A DNA stretch of 64,000 bases from JAIBAJ01 sp965284645 (lineage in GTDB: Bacteria; Bacteroidota; Bacteroidia; JAIBAJ01). Positions 18,003 through 25,964 of the stretch are shown here, piece by piece. Location: assembly GCA_965284645.1 (NCBI GenBank), contig OZ260106.1, forward strand, positions 2,976,001 through 3,040,000, written 5' to 3'. Numbering within the stretch: the stretch's first letter is position 1; the number at the start of each line of letters is the position of its first letter. The translations under genes and the position numbers were made by a program. A model generated the notes under the pieces. The model was given only the letters and a program-made list of their open reading frames with translations. It had not been told where the DNA came from and ran no database searches.

Positions 18003-19265
18003 TTGGAACTTGCTCGAATTGAACCGGTTTCGCTGGCAAACAAATCGTTTGAAGTAGCGCTAACCTATTCCAAAAGCATTACCAACCGCGCCTTTATTGC
18101 ACAAGCCATTGCCCTCGAACCGGTGCAGTTGCTTGGTATTTCGCCTTCCAACGATTCAAGGGTACTCCAAAGAATCCTCTCTTCTCTTCCTCAAAAATGG
18201 AATGTAGAAGATGCTGGAACAGCATTCCGCTTTTTGGTGGCCTATGCCTGTGCCAAGGGAATAGAATGTGAAATTTATGGAACCGAACGTCTTCACCAAA
18301 GGCCCATTAAACCCTTGGTCGATGCTTTGATTTCACTAGGTTTCGCCATCACTTACCTCGAAAAAGATGGTTTTGCCCCTTTAAAAATCTCAGGCAAACC
18401 TGCCAAACCCATTGGAAAATCGGTTGAAATCGATGCCTCCCAAAGCAGTCAGTTTGTTAGCGCCCTGATGTTGGTATCGCCTCTGCTACCTGAGGGTTTG
18501 GAAATCAGCATTGTTCCCGACCAACCCGCTTCATTTCCGTATATACAAACCACTTTCCAACTCATGCAGGATTGGGGCTTTGACATTTCATGGACGGGCA
18601 AAAACAAACTTAAAATCGGCAACAAACGAAAGCTGGAAATTAAGACCTACGCCATCGAAAAAGATTGGAGCGCCGCTGGGTTTTGGTACCTTTTAGCCAG
18701 TCTGCACCCTAGCCTATCGATCCAATTGAATGGTTTGCACCTAAACGCTATCCAAGCCGACAGTCATACTTCAACCATTTTTTCACATATAGGCATTTCA
18801 AGCACTGAAAATCAGAAAGGTATACTAATAAAAAACGAGCTCATTCCAAGTCAAGAACCGGTTGAATTTAAGCTTTGGAATACCCCCGATTTGTTTCCTT
18901 GTCTAGCCGTGGCCTTGGCATTTTTACCATCTGAGCAGAAGAAAAAGTACAGCTTGAGTGGGCTTGAAACCTTAGGCTACAAAGAGTCGAACCGTTTGGA
19001 AGCCGTTCAAAAAGAGTTGAAAAAATTCAGCGTCGATTTGGTGGAGTTTACTGCCGGAAAATGGCGGTTGCAAGGCGAATTTATTCCTCGTTCCTGTACC
19101 ATCGAAACTTACAAGGATCACCGAATTGCTATGGCCTTTGCCATGTTGGGCACCAGGGTCGGATTGCGCATTGACCAAGCCTCGGTGGTAATCAAATCCT
19201 ATCCAAATTTTTGGGAGGACTTATCTGGCGCAGTAGGCAAACAAGTCTATAAAATTTCTACTTGA
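18003..19265 (+). CDS. aroA: 3-phosphoshikimate 1-carboxyvinyltransferase (EPSP synthase)
   Basis: Sixth step of the shikimate pathway: transfers enolpyruvate from PEP to shikimate-3-phosphate. Seen motifs: YSKSITNRAFIAQA for substrate phosphate binding, DAGTAFRFLVAYA, QSSQFVSALMLV, DWSAAGFWY, LGYKESNRLEAV and YKDHRIAMAFAMLG. The length of 420 residues is normal. No ATG precedes the essential N-terminal motif, so translation must start at TTG 18003. That TTG is in the same frame as, and one codon after, the stop of the pseudouridine synthase, so the genes are tightly coupled. Confidence 0.92.
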   Translation: MELARIEPVSLANKSFEVALTYSKSITNRAFIAQAIALEPVQLLGISPSNDSRVLQRILSSLPQKWNVEDAGTAFRFLVAYACAKGIECEIYGTERLHQRPIKPLVDALISLGFAITYLEKDGFAPLKISGKPAKPIGKSVEIDASQSSQFVSALMLVSPLLPEGLEISIVPDQPASFPYIQTTFQLMQDWGFDISWTGKNKLKIGNKRKLEIKTYAIEKDWSAAGFWYLLASLHPSLSIQLNGLHLNAIQADSHTSTIFSHIGISSTENQKGILIKNELIPSQEPVEFKLWNTPDLFPCLAVALAFLPSEQKKKYSLSGLETLGYKESNRLEAVQKELKKFSVDLVEFTAGKWRLQGEFIPRSCTIETYKDHRIAMAFAMLGTRVGLRIDQASVVIKSYPNFWEDLSGAVGKQVYKIST

Positions 19266-19303
19266 ATATATTCTCTTTCCCATTCTATTTTTCTTTCCTA
19301 TTA

Positions 19304-19450
19304 GGCGGGCTCCCTACCGCCAAAACCGCTTTTTCCCTTGAAACGAACCGAAGTGCAAGGGCGGTAGGGCCACGCTATCCACTGCAAGTCCTCGCGCCAT
19401 TCGCCAAGGCTCTGGCCGCTGTGGGCTTTCCGTTCCTATCGTTGCCCGGG
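19304..19450 (+). repeat. GC-rich dispersed intergenic repeat, copy B
   Basis: Starts GGCGGGCTCCCTACCGCC and ends CTATCGTTGCCCG. Its internal GGGCGGTAGGGCC block is complementary to the 5' end, so the outer arms can pair. The central hairpin uses GCCA/TGGC where copy A uses GCCT/AGGC, read on the complementary strand. It lies directly downstream of aroA. Confidence 0.85.
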
Positions 19451-19537
19451 GCACTTTAAATAGGCTTTGGGTAGAAAAAGGAAATGGGGTATTTCAATGA
19501 AGCTGCTGCGTTTTGGGGGCAGAGGCAGTAAACGAAT

Positions 19538-19640
19538 TTACAGATAAAACTTTATTTAAAGAGCGGCTCTAAGTTTTTCATCAAAACTCTATTCGAAGTG
19601 CGAAATCGATTATTGACTTTGCCCACTGCCATGTGTAGTT
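19538..19640 (-). other. possible attC-like recombination site, downstream of 19641 gene
   Basis: On the minus strand this stretch begins GGATAAAAC soon after the stop of the gene at 19641 and ends GTTTTATCTGTAA, so its outer ends are inverted repeats. The terminal TTACAGATAA also occurs at 20100-20109 on the other side of the gene. The layout is that of a gene cassette followed by its own attC. The match to the canonical R' consensus GTTRRRY is poor, so the call is tentative. Confidence 0.35.
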
Positions 19641-20072
19641 TTATCCGTCAATCGAAACGCCAACTTGCTTATTATTTTCAAAGTGAACATTAAAAAAATA
19701 GTATTGACCTTCTGTTTCTTGAAATGTCATTTCAAAACCATCATTTCTCACCGAAATTCCTTTAAGCGCAAAGTGTGCTTCGATTGAACTAAATTCCATT
19801 TCAGCATTGGCATATTGTTCTTTTAATGCCAATTCAGATTCTGATTTTATGTCGTGTTCATTGTTCAGAGCATTCAGCAGTATTTCTTTTTGCACACTCG
19901 AAATTCCGTCTTTAGTCCCTTCAATCAGAATTTCTATATCAAAGCCTAGGAACTTTCTGTTCACCTGCCAACCTACTTTTTCGCCATTAGTGCTAAAACT
20001 CTCAATCGCTCCAAAATCTGAGTCGATCGTTTTTAGTTTGCTTTTTCCAAATAGTTTTCCGAATAGTCCCAT
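19641..20072 (-). CDS. hypothetical protein in cassette-like context
   Basis: A 143-residue soluble protein, starting MGLFGKLFGKSKL, with no signal peptide or recognised motif. It has alternating strands and an acidic middle (about residues 75-95). It is flanked by direct repeats of TTACAGATAA (19538 and 20100) and inverted-repeat structures on both sides, as in an integron cassette. It starts 28 bases inside the upstream inverted-repeat boundary. The function is unknown. Confidence 0.65.
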   Translation of the reverse strand: MGLFGKLFGKSKLKTIDSDFGAIESFSTNGEKVGWQVNRKFLGFDIEILIEGTKDGISSVQKEILLNALNNEHDIKSESELALKEQYANAEMEFSSIEAHFALKGISVRNDGFEMTFQETEGQYYFFNVHFENNKQVGVSIDG

Positions 20073-20100
20073 TTTAACTTTTTTGTTGAGTTGTTGAAAT

Positions 20101-20240
20101 TACAGATAACGGTTTGCGGCTTTGCGTTCGGGCGGGCTTTTTAGCACTACAATCGATACGAAGAACCTCACTTCAATTATACACAAAATTGTCAATAGAA
20201 GCACGTCACCCCGCCTGACGCAAAACCGCTGTTAGCCGTT
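20101..20240 (-). other. large imperfect inverted repeat, attC-like
   Basis: The outer arms pair: left TAACGGTTTGCGGCTTTGCG, then GGGCGGG; right CCCGCC, TGACGCAAAACCGCTGTTAG. Between them lie about 75 unpaired bases. Arm ends ACAGATAAC and GTTAGCCGT are near-complementary, and the inner arms differ by an extra base, as attC L boxes do. This is the arrangement of an integron attC site (R, L, spacer, L, R), although the R boxes deviate from the standard consensus and no integrase gene is present in the window. Confidence 0.45.
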
Positions 20241-20250
20241 CGCCCTTTTT

Positions 20251-20670
20251 TCAGGTCGTTATTTGTTTTTTTAATTGTCGTGTCGTTGTCTTTATAAATT
20301 CGTCTTTGTCTTTTTTTGCTTCTTTTATCATTGCTTTTATGTCAGCTGGAATATCAAAATGTTTTTCTGCCCAAATATGTATTTCTACAATTATAGGTAA
20401 CAATTCTATTGATTTTTGAGTAAGCCTATACAAAACTTTTGCCTTGCTGTCTGGGTGTTCTAACTTTTCAATGAGTTTGTTTTCTTCTAAACTTTGAAGT
20501 CTTGATGCTAAAATATTGGTAGCAATCTTTTCCTCTGACTTTAAAAAGTCGCCATAGGTTGATTTATTAGCAAAAATCATATCTCTGATAATGAGTAGCG
20601 ACCACTTGTCGCCAAATATGTCAAGTGAGCAACTAATAGGGCATTCCGACCTTTTTTTATCTTTTTTCAT
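20251..20670 (-). CDS. HxlR-family transcriptional regulator
   Basis: A 139-residue winged-helix regulator. The N-terminus has ECPISCSLDIFGDKWSLLIIRDM, the HxlR hallmark with Cys9 and Cys13; in characterised relatives an N-terminal cysteine senses electrophiles or redox state. The winged helix spans about residues 20-100. It is divergent from the SDR gene at 20766 across a 95-base gap holding the promoter and a palindrome. The likely role is control of the two adjacent oxidoreductase genes and itself. Confidence 0.92.
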   Translation of the reverse strand: MKKDKKRSECPISCSLDIFGDKWSLLIIRDMIFANKSTYGDFLKSEEKIATNILASRLQSLEENKLIEKLEHPDSKAKVLYRLTQKSIELLPIIVEIHIWAEKHFDIPADIKAMIKEAKKDKDEFIKTTTRQLKKQITT

Positions 20671-20686
20671 TTTTTTCTAAATAATT

Positions 20687-20734
20687 ACTTGCATTTTAAA
20701 AGGTGATTGTATATTTGCACTTGCAATATGCAAG
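20687..20734 (+). promoter_or_regulatory. promoter and candidate HxlR operator for the SDR operon
   Basis: TTG at 20689-20691, 18 bases, then TATATTTG at 20710-20717 fit the Bacteroidota TTG-N18-TAnnTTTG promoter well. A palindrome CTTGCA-ATA-TGCAAG (20720-20734) sits at the expected transcription start, and another ACTTGCA lies at 20687-20693 over the -33 element. Repressor binding there would block transcription. Assignment to HxlR is inference from position. Confidence 0.6.
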
Positions 20735-20765
20735 CAAAAATACAATAAAAATTTAAAAGTAAGTA

Positions 20766-21563
20766 ATGAAACAAACAATTTTAATAACAGGTGCATCGTC
20801 AGGCTTTGGTTTGATACTAGCAACCAAGCTACACGAAAGTGGTTACAAAGTTATTGGTACAAGTCGCAACCCAACCAAAATGCAAGTGCCTTTTAAAATG
20901 CTGGCGTTGGATTTAGCCGATGATAGTTCAATAAAAACTTTCAGCAATGAATTGTTTAAGCATATATCTCAATTAGATGTATTGGTAAACAATGCAGGTT
21001 ATTATTTGTCGGGGCTTGCCGAAGAAACAACGATTGAGCAAGGCAAACAACAATTGGAAACCAATTTTTGGGGAACAATAAAACTTACAAATGAATTATT
21101 ACCACATTTTAGAAAGCAACGCAATGGGAAAATAATAACTGTTGGTTCAATTATGGGCTTACTAAATTTTCCAAGTGCTGCTTATTATGGTGCGTCCAAA
21201 CACGCTTTGGAAGGTTATTTCAAAGCGTTACGATTTGAGTTGAATGAATTTAATATTAAAGTGTCAATGGTTGAGCCAATGGGGTTCAAAACTGGCATTA
21301 TTAGTAATTCTTTTGAGGCAGAAAGTAAAATTAATGACTACGATAATTACCGAAATAAAATAGAAAGATTTTCAAAAGATATATTTGAAAAATCGCCCGA
21401 ACCAACTCCTGTAATAAATACCATAATAAAACTAATTGAAGATAGTAATCCAACATTCAGCCACCCCGTTGGCAAAGGGGCATCTTTGTTTTTGGCAATT
21501 CAACACTTCGCATACAAAACATTTGAAAATTCAATAATTAAAAACATTAATAAATTCAAATAA
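20766..21563 (+). CDS. short-chain dehydrogenase/reductase
   Basis: A 265-residue classical SDR. The cofactor motif is TGASSGFG (residues 8-15), NNAG lies near residue 75, the catalytic Ser is in VGSIMG, and the YGASKHALEG segment holds the Tyr-x3-Lys pair. It is probably NADP-dependent, from TSRNP after strand two. The substrate is unknown. It is followed one base later by a quinone-oxidoreductase-like gene; both are likely under HxlR control, a common arrangement for responses to reactive carbonyls or quinones. Confidence 0.92.
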   Translation: MKQTILITGASSGFGLILATKLHESGYKVIGTSRNPTKMQVPFKMLALDLADDSSIKTFSNELFKHISQLDVLVNNAGYYLSGLAEETTIEQGKQQLETNFWGTIKLTNELLPHFRKQRNGKIITVGSIMGLLNFPSAAYYGASKHALEGYFKALRFELNEFNIKVSMVEPMGFKTGIISNSFEAESKINDYDNYRNKIERFSKDIFEKSPEPTPVINTIIKLIEDSNPTFSHPVGKGASLFLAIQHFAYKTFENSIIKNINKFK

Positions 21564-21564
21564 A

Positions 21565-22569
21565 ATGAGAGCATTCACAGTAAATAAATACAGCAAAAAG
21601 GAACCATTACATTTAACAGATGTAAGTGAGCCAAAAGTAAACGAAAACGAAGTTTTGGTTAAAATCCATAGTGCGGGTATAAACCTATTAGATTCATTGA
21701 TTAGAAATGGCGAATTCAAAATATTTCTGCCCTACAAAACTCCATTTGTAAACGGTCACGATATGGCTGGTATTGTTACAAAAGTTGGGGCAAAAGTTTC
21801 AAAATTTAAAGTGGGTGATGAAGTGTATGCAAGACCTGCTGATTTTAAAATTGGTACTTTTGCAGAAAATATTTCTGTCAATGAGAATGATTTGGCTTTG
21901 AAACCTAAAAACATTTCAATGGAAGAAGCCTCATCAATTCCATTGGTTGGACTCACTTCTTGGCAAGCACTTGTTGAAATAGCTAAGTTAAAAAAGGGGC
22001 AAAAGGTTTTTATTCAAGCTGGTTCAGGTGGTGTAGGAACTTTTGCAATTCAATTGGCAAAACATATAGGGGCTTTTGTAGCTACAACCACAAGTTCGTC
22101 AAATACTGAATTAGTTAAAAATCTTGGTGCCGATTTAATTATTGACTATAAAACACAAGATTTTGCAACAATTTTGAAGGATTACGATGTCGTTCTTCAT
22201 AGCAATAGAGAAGCAAAAGTGCTAGAAAATTCTTTGAAAATCTTAAAGCCTGGAGGAACTCTTATTTCTCTTACAGGTCCACCCACAGGTGCTGTTGCTA
22301 AAAATTTGGGTTTGGGTTGGCATTTTCAAATTATTATGAATTTGTTGAGTTTGTCGGTAAGAAGAAAAGCTAAAAAACTCGGTGTCAATTTTAATTTTTT
22401 ATTTATGAAAGCAGACGGAAAGGCTTTGAGTGAAATTACAAAGTTGATTGAAGCTGAAAAAATCCGTCCTATAATTGATAAGGTTTTTCCGTTTGAGCAA
22501 ACCAATGAAGCATTGACTTATGTTGAGTCGGGTCGTTCCAAAGGCAAAGTTGTCATCAAAGTTCAGTAG
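21565..22569 (+). CDS. NADP-dependent MDR-family oxidoreductase (quinone reductase-like)
   Basis: A 334-residue zinc-free medium-chain dehydrogenase/reductase. A GroES-like domain covers about residues 1-120 (GHDMAGIVTKVG), followed by a Rossmann domain with AGSGGVGTFAIQLAKHIGA near residues 152-170 and the C-terminal ESGRSKGKVVIKV typical of the quinone-oxidoreductase branch. Structural zinc cysteines are absent. It starts one base after the SDR stop, so the pair form one operon. The local sequence is more AT-rich than flanking housekeeping genes, consistent with acquisition. Confidence 0.9.
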   Translation: MRAFTVNKYSKKEPLHLTDVSEPKVNENEVLVKIHSAGINLLDSLIRNGEFKIFLPYKTPFVNGHDMAGIVTKVGAKVSKFKVGDEVYARPADFKIGTFAENISVNENDLALKPKNISMEEASSIPLVGLTSWQALVEIAKLKKGQKVFIQAGSGGVGTFAIQLAKHIGAFVATTTSSSNTELVKNLGADLIIDYKTQDFATILKDYDVVLHSNREAKVLENSLKILKPGGTLISLTGPPTGAVAKNLGLGWHFQIIMNLLSLSVRRKAKKLGVNFNFLFMKADGKALSEITKLIEAEKIRPIIDKVFPFEQTNEALTYVESGRSKGKVVIKVQ

Positions 22570-22581
22570 TTTGTCCTGTTG

Positions 22582-22620
22582 CCCTATGTTTGCAGTGTCT
22601 CTCATAGGGTGACGGCTAAC
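22582..22620. other. hairpin and GGCTAAC boundary at the right end of the oxidoreductase module
   Basis: CCCTATG (22582-22588) pairs with CATAGGG (22603-22609), followed by GACGGCTAAC. The last nine bases are the inverse of GTTAGCCGT at the left edge of the module (20231). The hairpin has no T tract, so it is not an obvious rho-independent terminator. Bases 22621-22888 hold nothing I recognise. Confidence 0.5.
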
Positions 22621-22888
22621 TTACCTATATCCGCCATTCCATTTCCCCAACCCAAAATCTGCCTTCAAAAATAGGAGGAAATAATTTACAAAAACGGCTG
22701 AATATAAAAATAACATCGCCTTACTTTTTAGCTCCAATTTGTTTACTAGTTGCTTGTATTGTGCTATTCTCATGGAAAGTCAATTTCTTGCTATTTCCTT
22801 CCTCGCTTTCTACAACAAAACAGCTAGGCTCCACATTTATCCTCTTTTTATTTAAAGTACCAAAGGCCAAGTTCCTATAGGCTCTTTT

Positions 22889-23028
22889 CGGGCAGGGATA
22901 GCAGCGGAAAACCCACAGCGGCCAGAGCGTAAGCGAAAGGCGCGAGGATTTGCAGCGAATAGCCCGACCATGAGCCCAGTAGTATGCTTATGTAAAGCGC
23001 TGTACTGCAATGGCGAATGGGGCACGCC
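22889..23028 (-). repeat. GC-rich dispersed intergenic repeat, copy C (inverted)
   Basis: Reads CGGGCAGGGATAGCAGCGG at its left end and closes with GGGCACGCC. It is nearly identical to copies A and G in the centre. The orientation is opposite to copies A, B, D and F. Confidence 0.85.
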
Positions 23029-23116
23029 AAATGAATTAAATCATACCTTGCTTCGATTGGTTCAAAAGTCGTGGTAATACGAGTGTAAATTATTGGCAAA
23101 ATTCTACCTTTGTCCT

Positions 23117-24277
23117 ATGAGCGAAACCATTTTCCCGACTTTGAGCAAACAGGATTGGAAGGCCCGATTCAATAAAGAATTGAAAGAGGCTACTTTGGAA
23201 AACTTGATTGCACGAAATCCGGCCGAGGAACTGGACTTGTTTCCTTATTTTGTAGCTTCCGAAACCGAAAAACACGATTTATCCGGACTGTTGCCCGAAA
23301 AGGTGGATGGCTATTGGGAACAAGTTTATCCGGTTTACCCGAATACAAGCAATGAACAAATTTTGGAAGCCTTAAACTTTGGCGCCAATAGTTTGTATGT
23401 GGAAGAAATTGGTCCTCAATTGGATAAACAATTAGCAGGGGTGCAATTGGCTTATATTCAAACGCATTTCTATGTGCGTGACTTGGATAAAATGCATGCA
23501 CTTCATTTGTTTCTAACCCAAACCGATCAACTCGGATTTCAAGGTTCGGCAAGTGTTTCAAATCCGAATTTGTGGCAGGAGCTTAACCGGCTTTTTCCTA
23601 TCCAAGCTACTTTGGAAACGAATACCCTACCCTACCATTTGGAAGGTGCCAATGCGATTTTGGAAACTGCCCTAGCGCTGGCCATGGGAAAGGAAATGTT
23701 GCAAGGGGTGGATTGTTTGCCCCGGTTTAGGTTTGGAATAGGAAGTGATTATTTTTTGGAATTGGCTAAGTTTAGGAGCTTTCGGTTGCTATGGGCCAAT
23801 ATAGCCCAGCATTTCGGTAAAAACCCTTTGGCGCAAATTCAGGCCGAAACCTCGGAACGGGAATGTGCAAAAACAGATACCGATACCAATTTGCTTCGCC
23901 TGACTACCATGGCTATGTCGGCCTTGGCAGGAACGGCTGATGCATTAATTGTGCATCCGCATGATACCAACAAACCAAATGCTACTCGTTGGGCCTTGCA
24001 TATCCAAAACCTGTTGCGGGAAGAAAGTTACTTTTCGAAACTGGAGGACCCGGGTTTTGGAGCCTACTATGTTGAGCAATTAACCGAACAACTGATGAAC
24101 AAGGTTTGGTCGAAATTTCTGTGGATTGAGGAACAAGGTGGCTTTGCTGCAGCACTAAAAAAAGGCGTTATCCATGCAGAGCTACACCGCCTACAAGCTA
24201 TCCGAAACCAAGCTTTGCAAGAGGGAAAAGTGGTAAAAGTGGGAGTAAACAAATACCTCGGAAAAGCTGGGAAATAA
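23117..24277 (+). CDS. methylmalonyl-CoA mutase family protein, short (small-subunit-like)
   Basis: A 386-residue protein resembling the TIM-barrel part of the methylmalonyl-CoA mutase small subunit. Characteristic stretches are LSKQDWKARFNKELK at the N-terminus, PRFRFGIGSDYFLELAKFRS, and the region ending DTNLLRLTTMAMSALAGTADA. The usual C-terminal cobalamin-binding domain (DxHxxG) is missing, as is the large subunit nearby. In heterodimeric mutases the small subunit is non-catalytic, so this may still be functional if the partner lies elsewhere. ATG 23117 follows TACCTTTG, a -7 element. Confidence 0.82.
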   Translation: MSETIFPTLSKQDWKARFNKELKEATLENLIARNPAEELDLFPYFVASETEKHDLSGLLPEKVDGYWEQVYPVYPNTSNEQILEALNFGANSLYVEEIGPQLDKQLAGVQLAYIQTHFYVRDLDKMHALHLFLTQTDQLGFQGSASVSNPNLWQELNRLFPIQATLETNTLPYHLEGANAILETALALAMGKEMLQGVDCLPRFRFGIGSDYFLELAKFRSFRLLWANIAQHFGKNPLAQIQAETSERECAKTDTDTNLLRLTTMAMSALAGTADALIVHPHDTNKPNATRWALHIQNLLREESYFSKLEDPGFGAYYVEQLTEQLMNKVWSKFLWIEEQGGFAAALKKGVIHAELHRLQAIRNQALQEGKVVKVGVNKYLGKAGK

Positions 24278-24384
24278 TTGCTTTTTATGGGGTAAATGCT
24301 GTGAAAAACTTGGGCAAAAAACGAATCAAATTTTAGATAAGTCTTGCCGATGGTAAGTGTTTTTAAAGCTATTTTCGCTGCCCT

Positions 24385-25230
24385 ATGCAAAACATCGACT
24401 ATATTATGGTTTCGAATTGGAGCGGCCATTGGGACCAACTGCCAAAGAAATACCATAATTCCACCCTGTTTACCGAACCACTCATTAAGGTAAATATTCA
24501 ACTATTGCCCAAGGAGGCCACGGCCTTGTTTATCAAACGCTCATCAGACGAAAACAAATTCGAAAAAAGCTGGATTGGAAAAGTTAGCAATTTTAGAAAG
24601 GATAGCTATAAAGAACAAGCAGCCATTCGATTTGACTTGAAGGAACTAGAGGAATTTGACTGTCCTGCGGAATGGATGAACACCCCAAACGGATGGCATT
24701 TAGCCTCGAAAGAAAAAAACCAAGCACCTACTCTAGCTGCTGAAAAATCTAATATAAATCCATATCTACCGGGTTTTATCCATGAAATGGAAAGTTGTTC
24801 GGCTATGGTTTTTGAAATGCATTGCTACCGTTTGTTGCGGATTCTTGGCATTCATGACATCCATAAATTTCCGCAGGATGATAACCGAGGAAAAGCCGAT
24901 GGATTTTTCAGGTTTCATACTTTATCGGTTATTTATGATGCTACCTTGGAGAGTAATTTCCTAAAAAAGAAAGAAACCCAAATTGAAAATTATATTGCCC
25001 AGCTAAAAAAAGAAAAGGTAGAATTTGGTACGGTTGCCTATACCATCAAGGATAGTCAGCGGCAAGTTTGGATTATTACACGGGGTAAAAAGGTGAACTC
25101 ACTCAAAATGGAAGACCATATCCGGGTGAAGGAAATACCCTATTTGAAATTGGTTGATCTGTATTTAAAACGGTTGGAAACTGAAATAGGATTAGACGAA
25201 CTTTGGGATGATTTGAAAGATTTGGCTTAG
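24385..25230 (+). CDS. hypothetical protein with possible PD-(D/E)xK nuclease-like region
   Basis: A 281-residue soluble protein, not recognised. The C-terminal half has features of the PD-(D/E)xK fold: a helix with Glu (VFEMHCYRLLRILGI), then GKADGFF with Asp172, strand LSVIYDATLE with Asp185, and a Lys-rich helix with KETQIENYIAQLKK. The usual Lys two residues after the second Asp is replaced by Thr, so either a nearby Lys substitutes or the fold is inactive. Similar arrangements occur in orphan restriction-like endonucleases. No methylase neighbours it. Start ATG 24385; ATG 24406 is possible. Confidence 0.6.
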   Translation: MQNIDYIMVSNWSGHWDQLPKKYHNSTLFTEPLIKVNIQLLPKEATALFIKRSSDENKFEKSWIGKVSNFRKDSYKEQAAIRFDLKELEEFDCPAEWMNTPNGWHLASKEKNQAPTLAAEKSNINPYLPGFIHEMESCSAMVFEMHCYRLLRILGIHDIHKFPQDDNRGKADGFFRFHTLSVIYDATLESNFLKKKETQIENYIAQLKKEKVEFGTVAYTIKDSQRQVWIITRGKKVNSLKMEDHIRVKEIPYLKLVDLYLKRLETEIGLDELWDDLKDLA

Positions 25231-25255
25231 GCCTGTTGGTGCACCTTTGGGTCGC

Positions 25256-25960
25256 TTATTCATTATTCATAAGCGCTCGTTCCAATTTTTCCAGGTAATC
25301 TTTTTCGATTAGGTCGGGTCGTTTGATACTGCCTTTTAGCCAATCAACCAATATTCCGGCATGCTCCTCGGGTTGTAGTTTCCAATCTACTTTTGAATTG
25401 CGCATACGCGTGGTGAGTTCGTATAAAGTAATGGCGGCGCTGACGGAGATATTGTAACTTTCGGTAAATCCATGCATCGGAATAACCACAAATTCATCGG
25501 CCATTTCATGCACGGTTTGGCTGATTCCATCCTTTTCGGTGCCAAATACCACTGCAAACTTTCCATCGATGGGCAATTCTTGTATGCTGCAACTATGGGT
25601 ATGGGGCGTAGTAGCCACAATTCTATACCCTTGTTGTTTGAGGTGTTGGAGACAATGAACCGTATTATTGGTTTCTCTTTTGGAATATTTATGGAGATTC
25701 AACCATTTGGCAGCACCCAATTCTACATCCGGATTCAGTTCGTATTTGTTTTTATTTTCGATAATATGCACAGATTGTACACCCATGCAATCGCAAGTAC
25801 GTAGAACGGCCGAGGCATTTTGAGGTTGGTAAATATCTTCCAACACCACGGTAACATGGTTGGTCCGGTTTTGTAGAACCTTTTGCATGAGGTTAAACTT
25901 ATGCTCCGTTACAAATTGACTGAGGTATTCGGCAAAGGCCTGCTTGTTTTTCACTTCCAT
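25256..25960 (-). CDS. trmH: tRNA (guanosine-18-2'-O)-methyltransferase, TrmH-like
   Basis: SPOUT-class enzyme using SAM to methylate the 2'-O of G18 in tRNA. Motif 1 is YQPQNASAVLRTCDCMGV with the conserved Asn and Arg, motif 2 is FAVVFGTEKDGIS, and motif 3 is PMHGFTESYNISVSAAITLYEL. The length of 234 residues and the C-terminal helical extension fit TrmH better than the rRNA enzyme RlmB. It lies four bases from pth on the same strand, so the two tRNA-related genes are probably one operon. Confidence 0.92.
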   Translation of the reverse strand: MEVKNKQAFAEYLSQFVTEHKFNLMQKVLQNRTNHVTVVLEDIYQPQNASAVLRTCDCMGVQSVHIIENKNKYELNPDVELGAAKWLNLHKYSKRETNNTVHCLQHLKQQGYRIVATTPHTHSCSIQELPIDGKFAVVFGTEKDGISQTVHEMADEFVVIPMHGFTESYNISVSAAITLYELTTRMRNSKVDWKLQPEEHAGILVDWLKGSIKRPDLIEKDYLEKLERALMNNE

Positions 25961-25964
25961 AAAT

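Noticed and set aside
22582..22609. Hairpin CCCTATG/CATAGGG as a rho-independent terminator
   Set aside because: No T tract follows the stem, so I list it as a boundary structure only.
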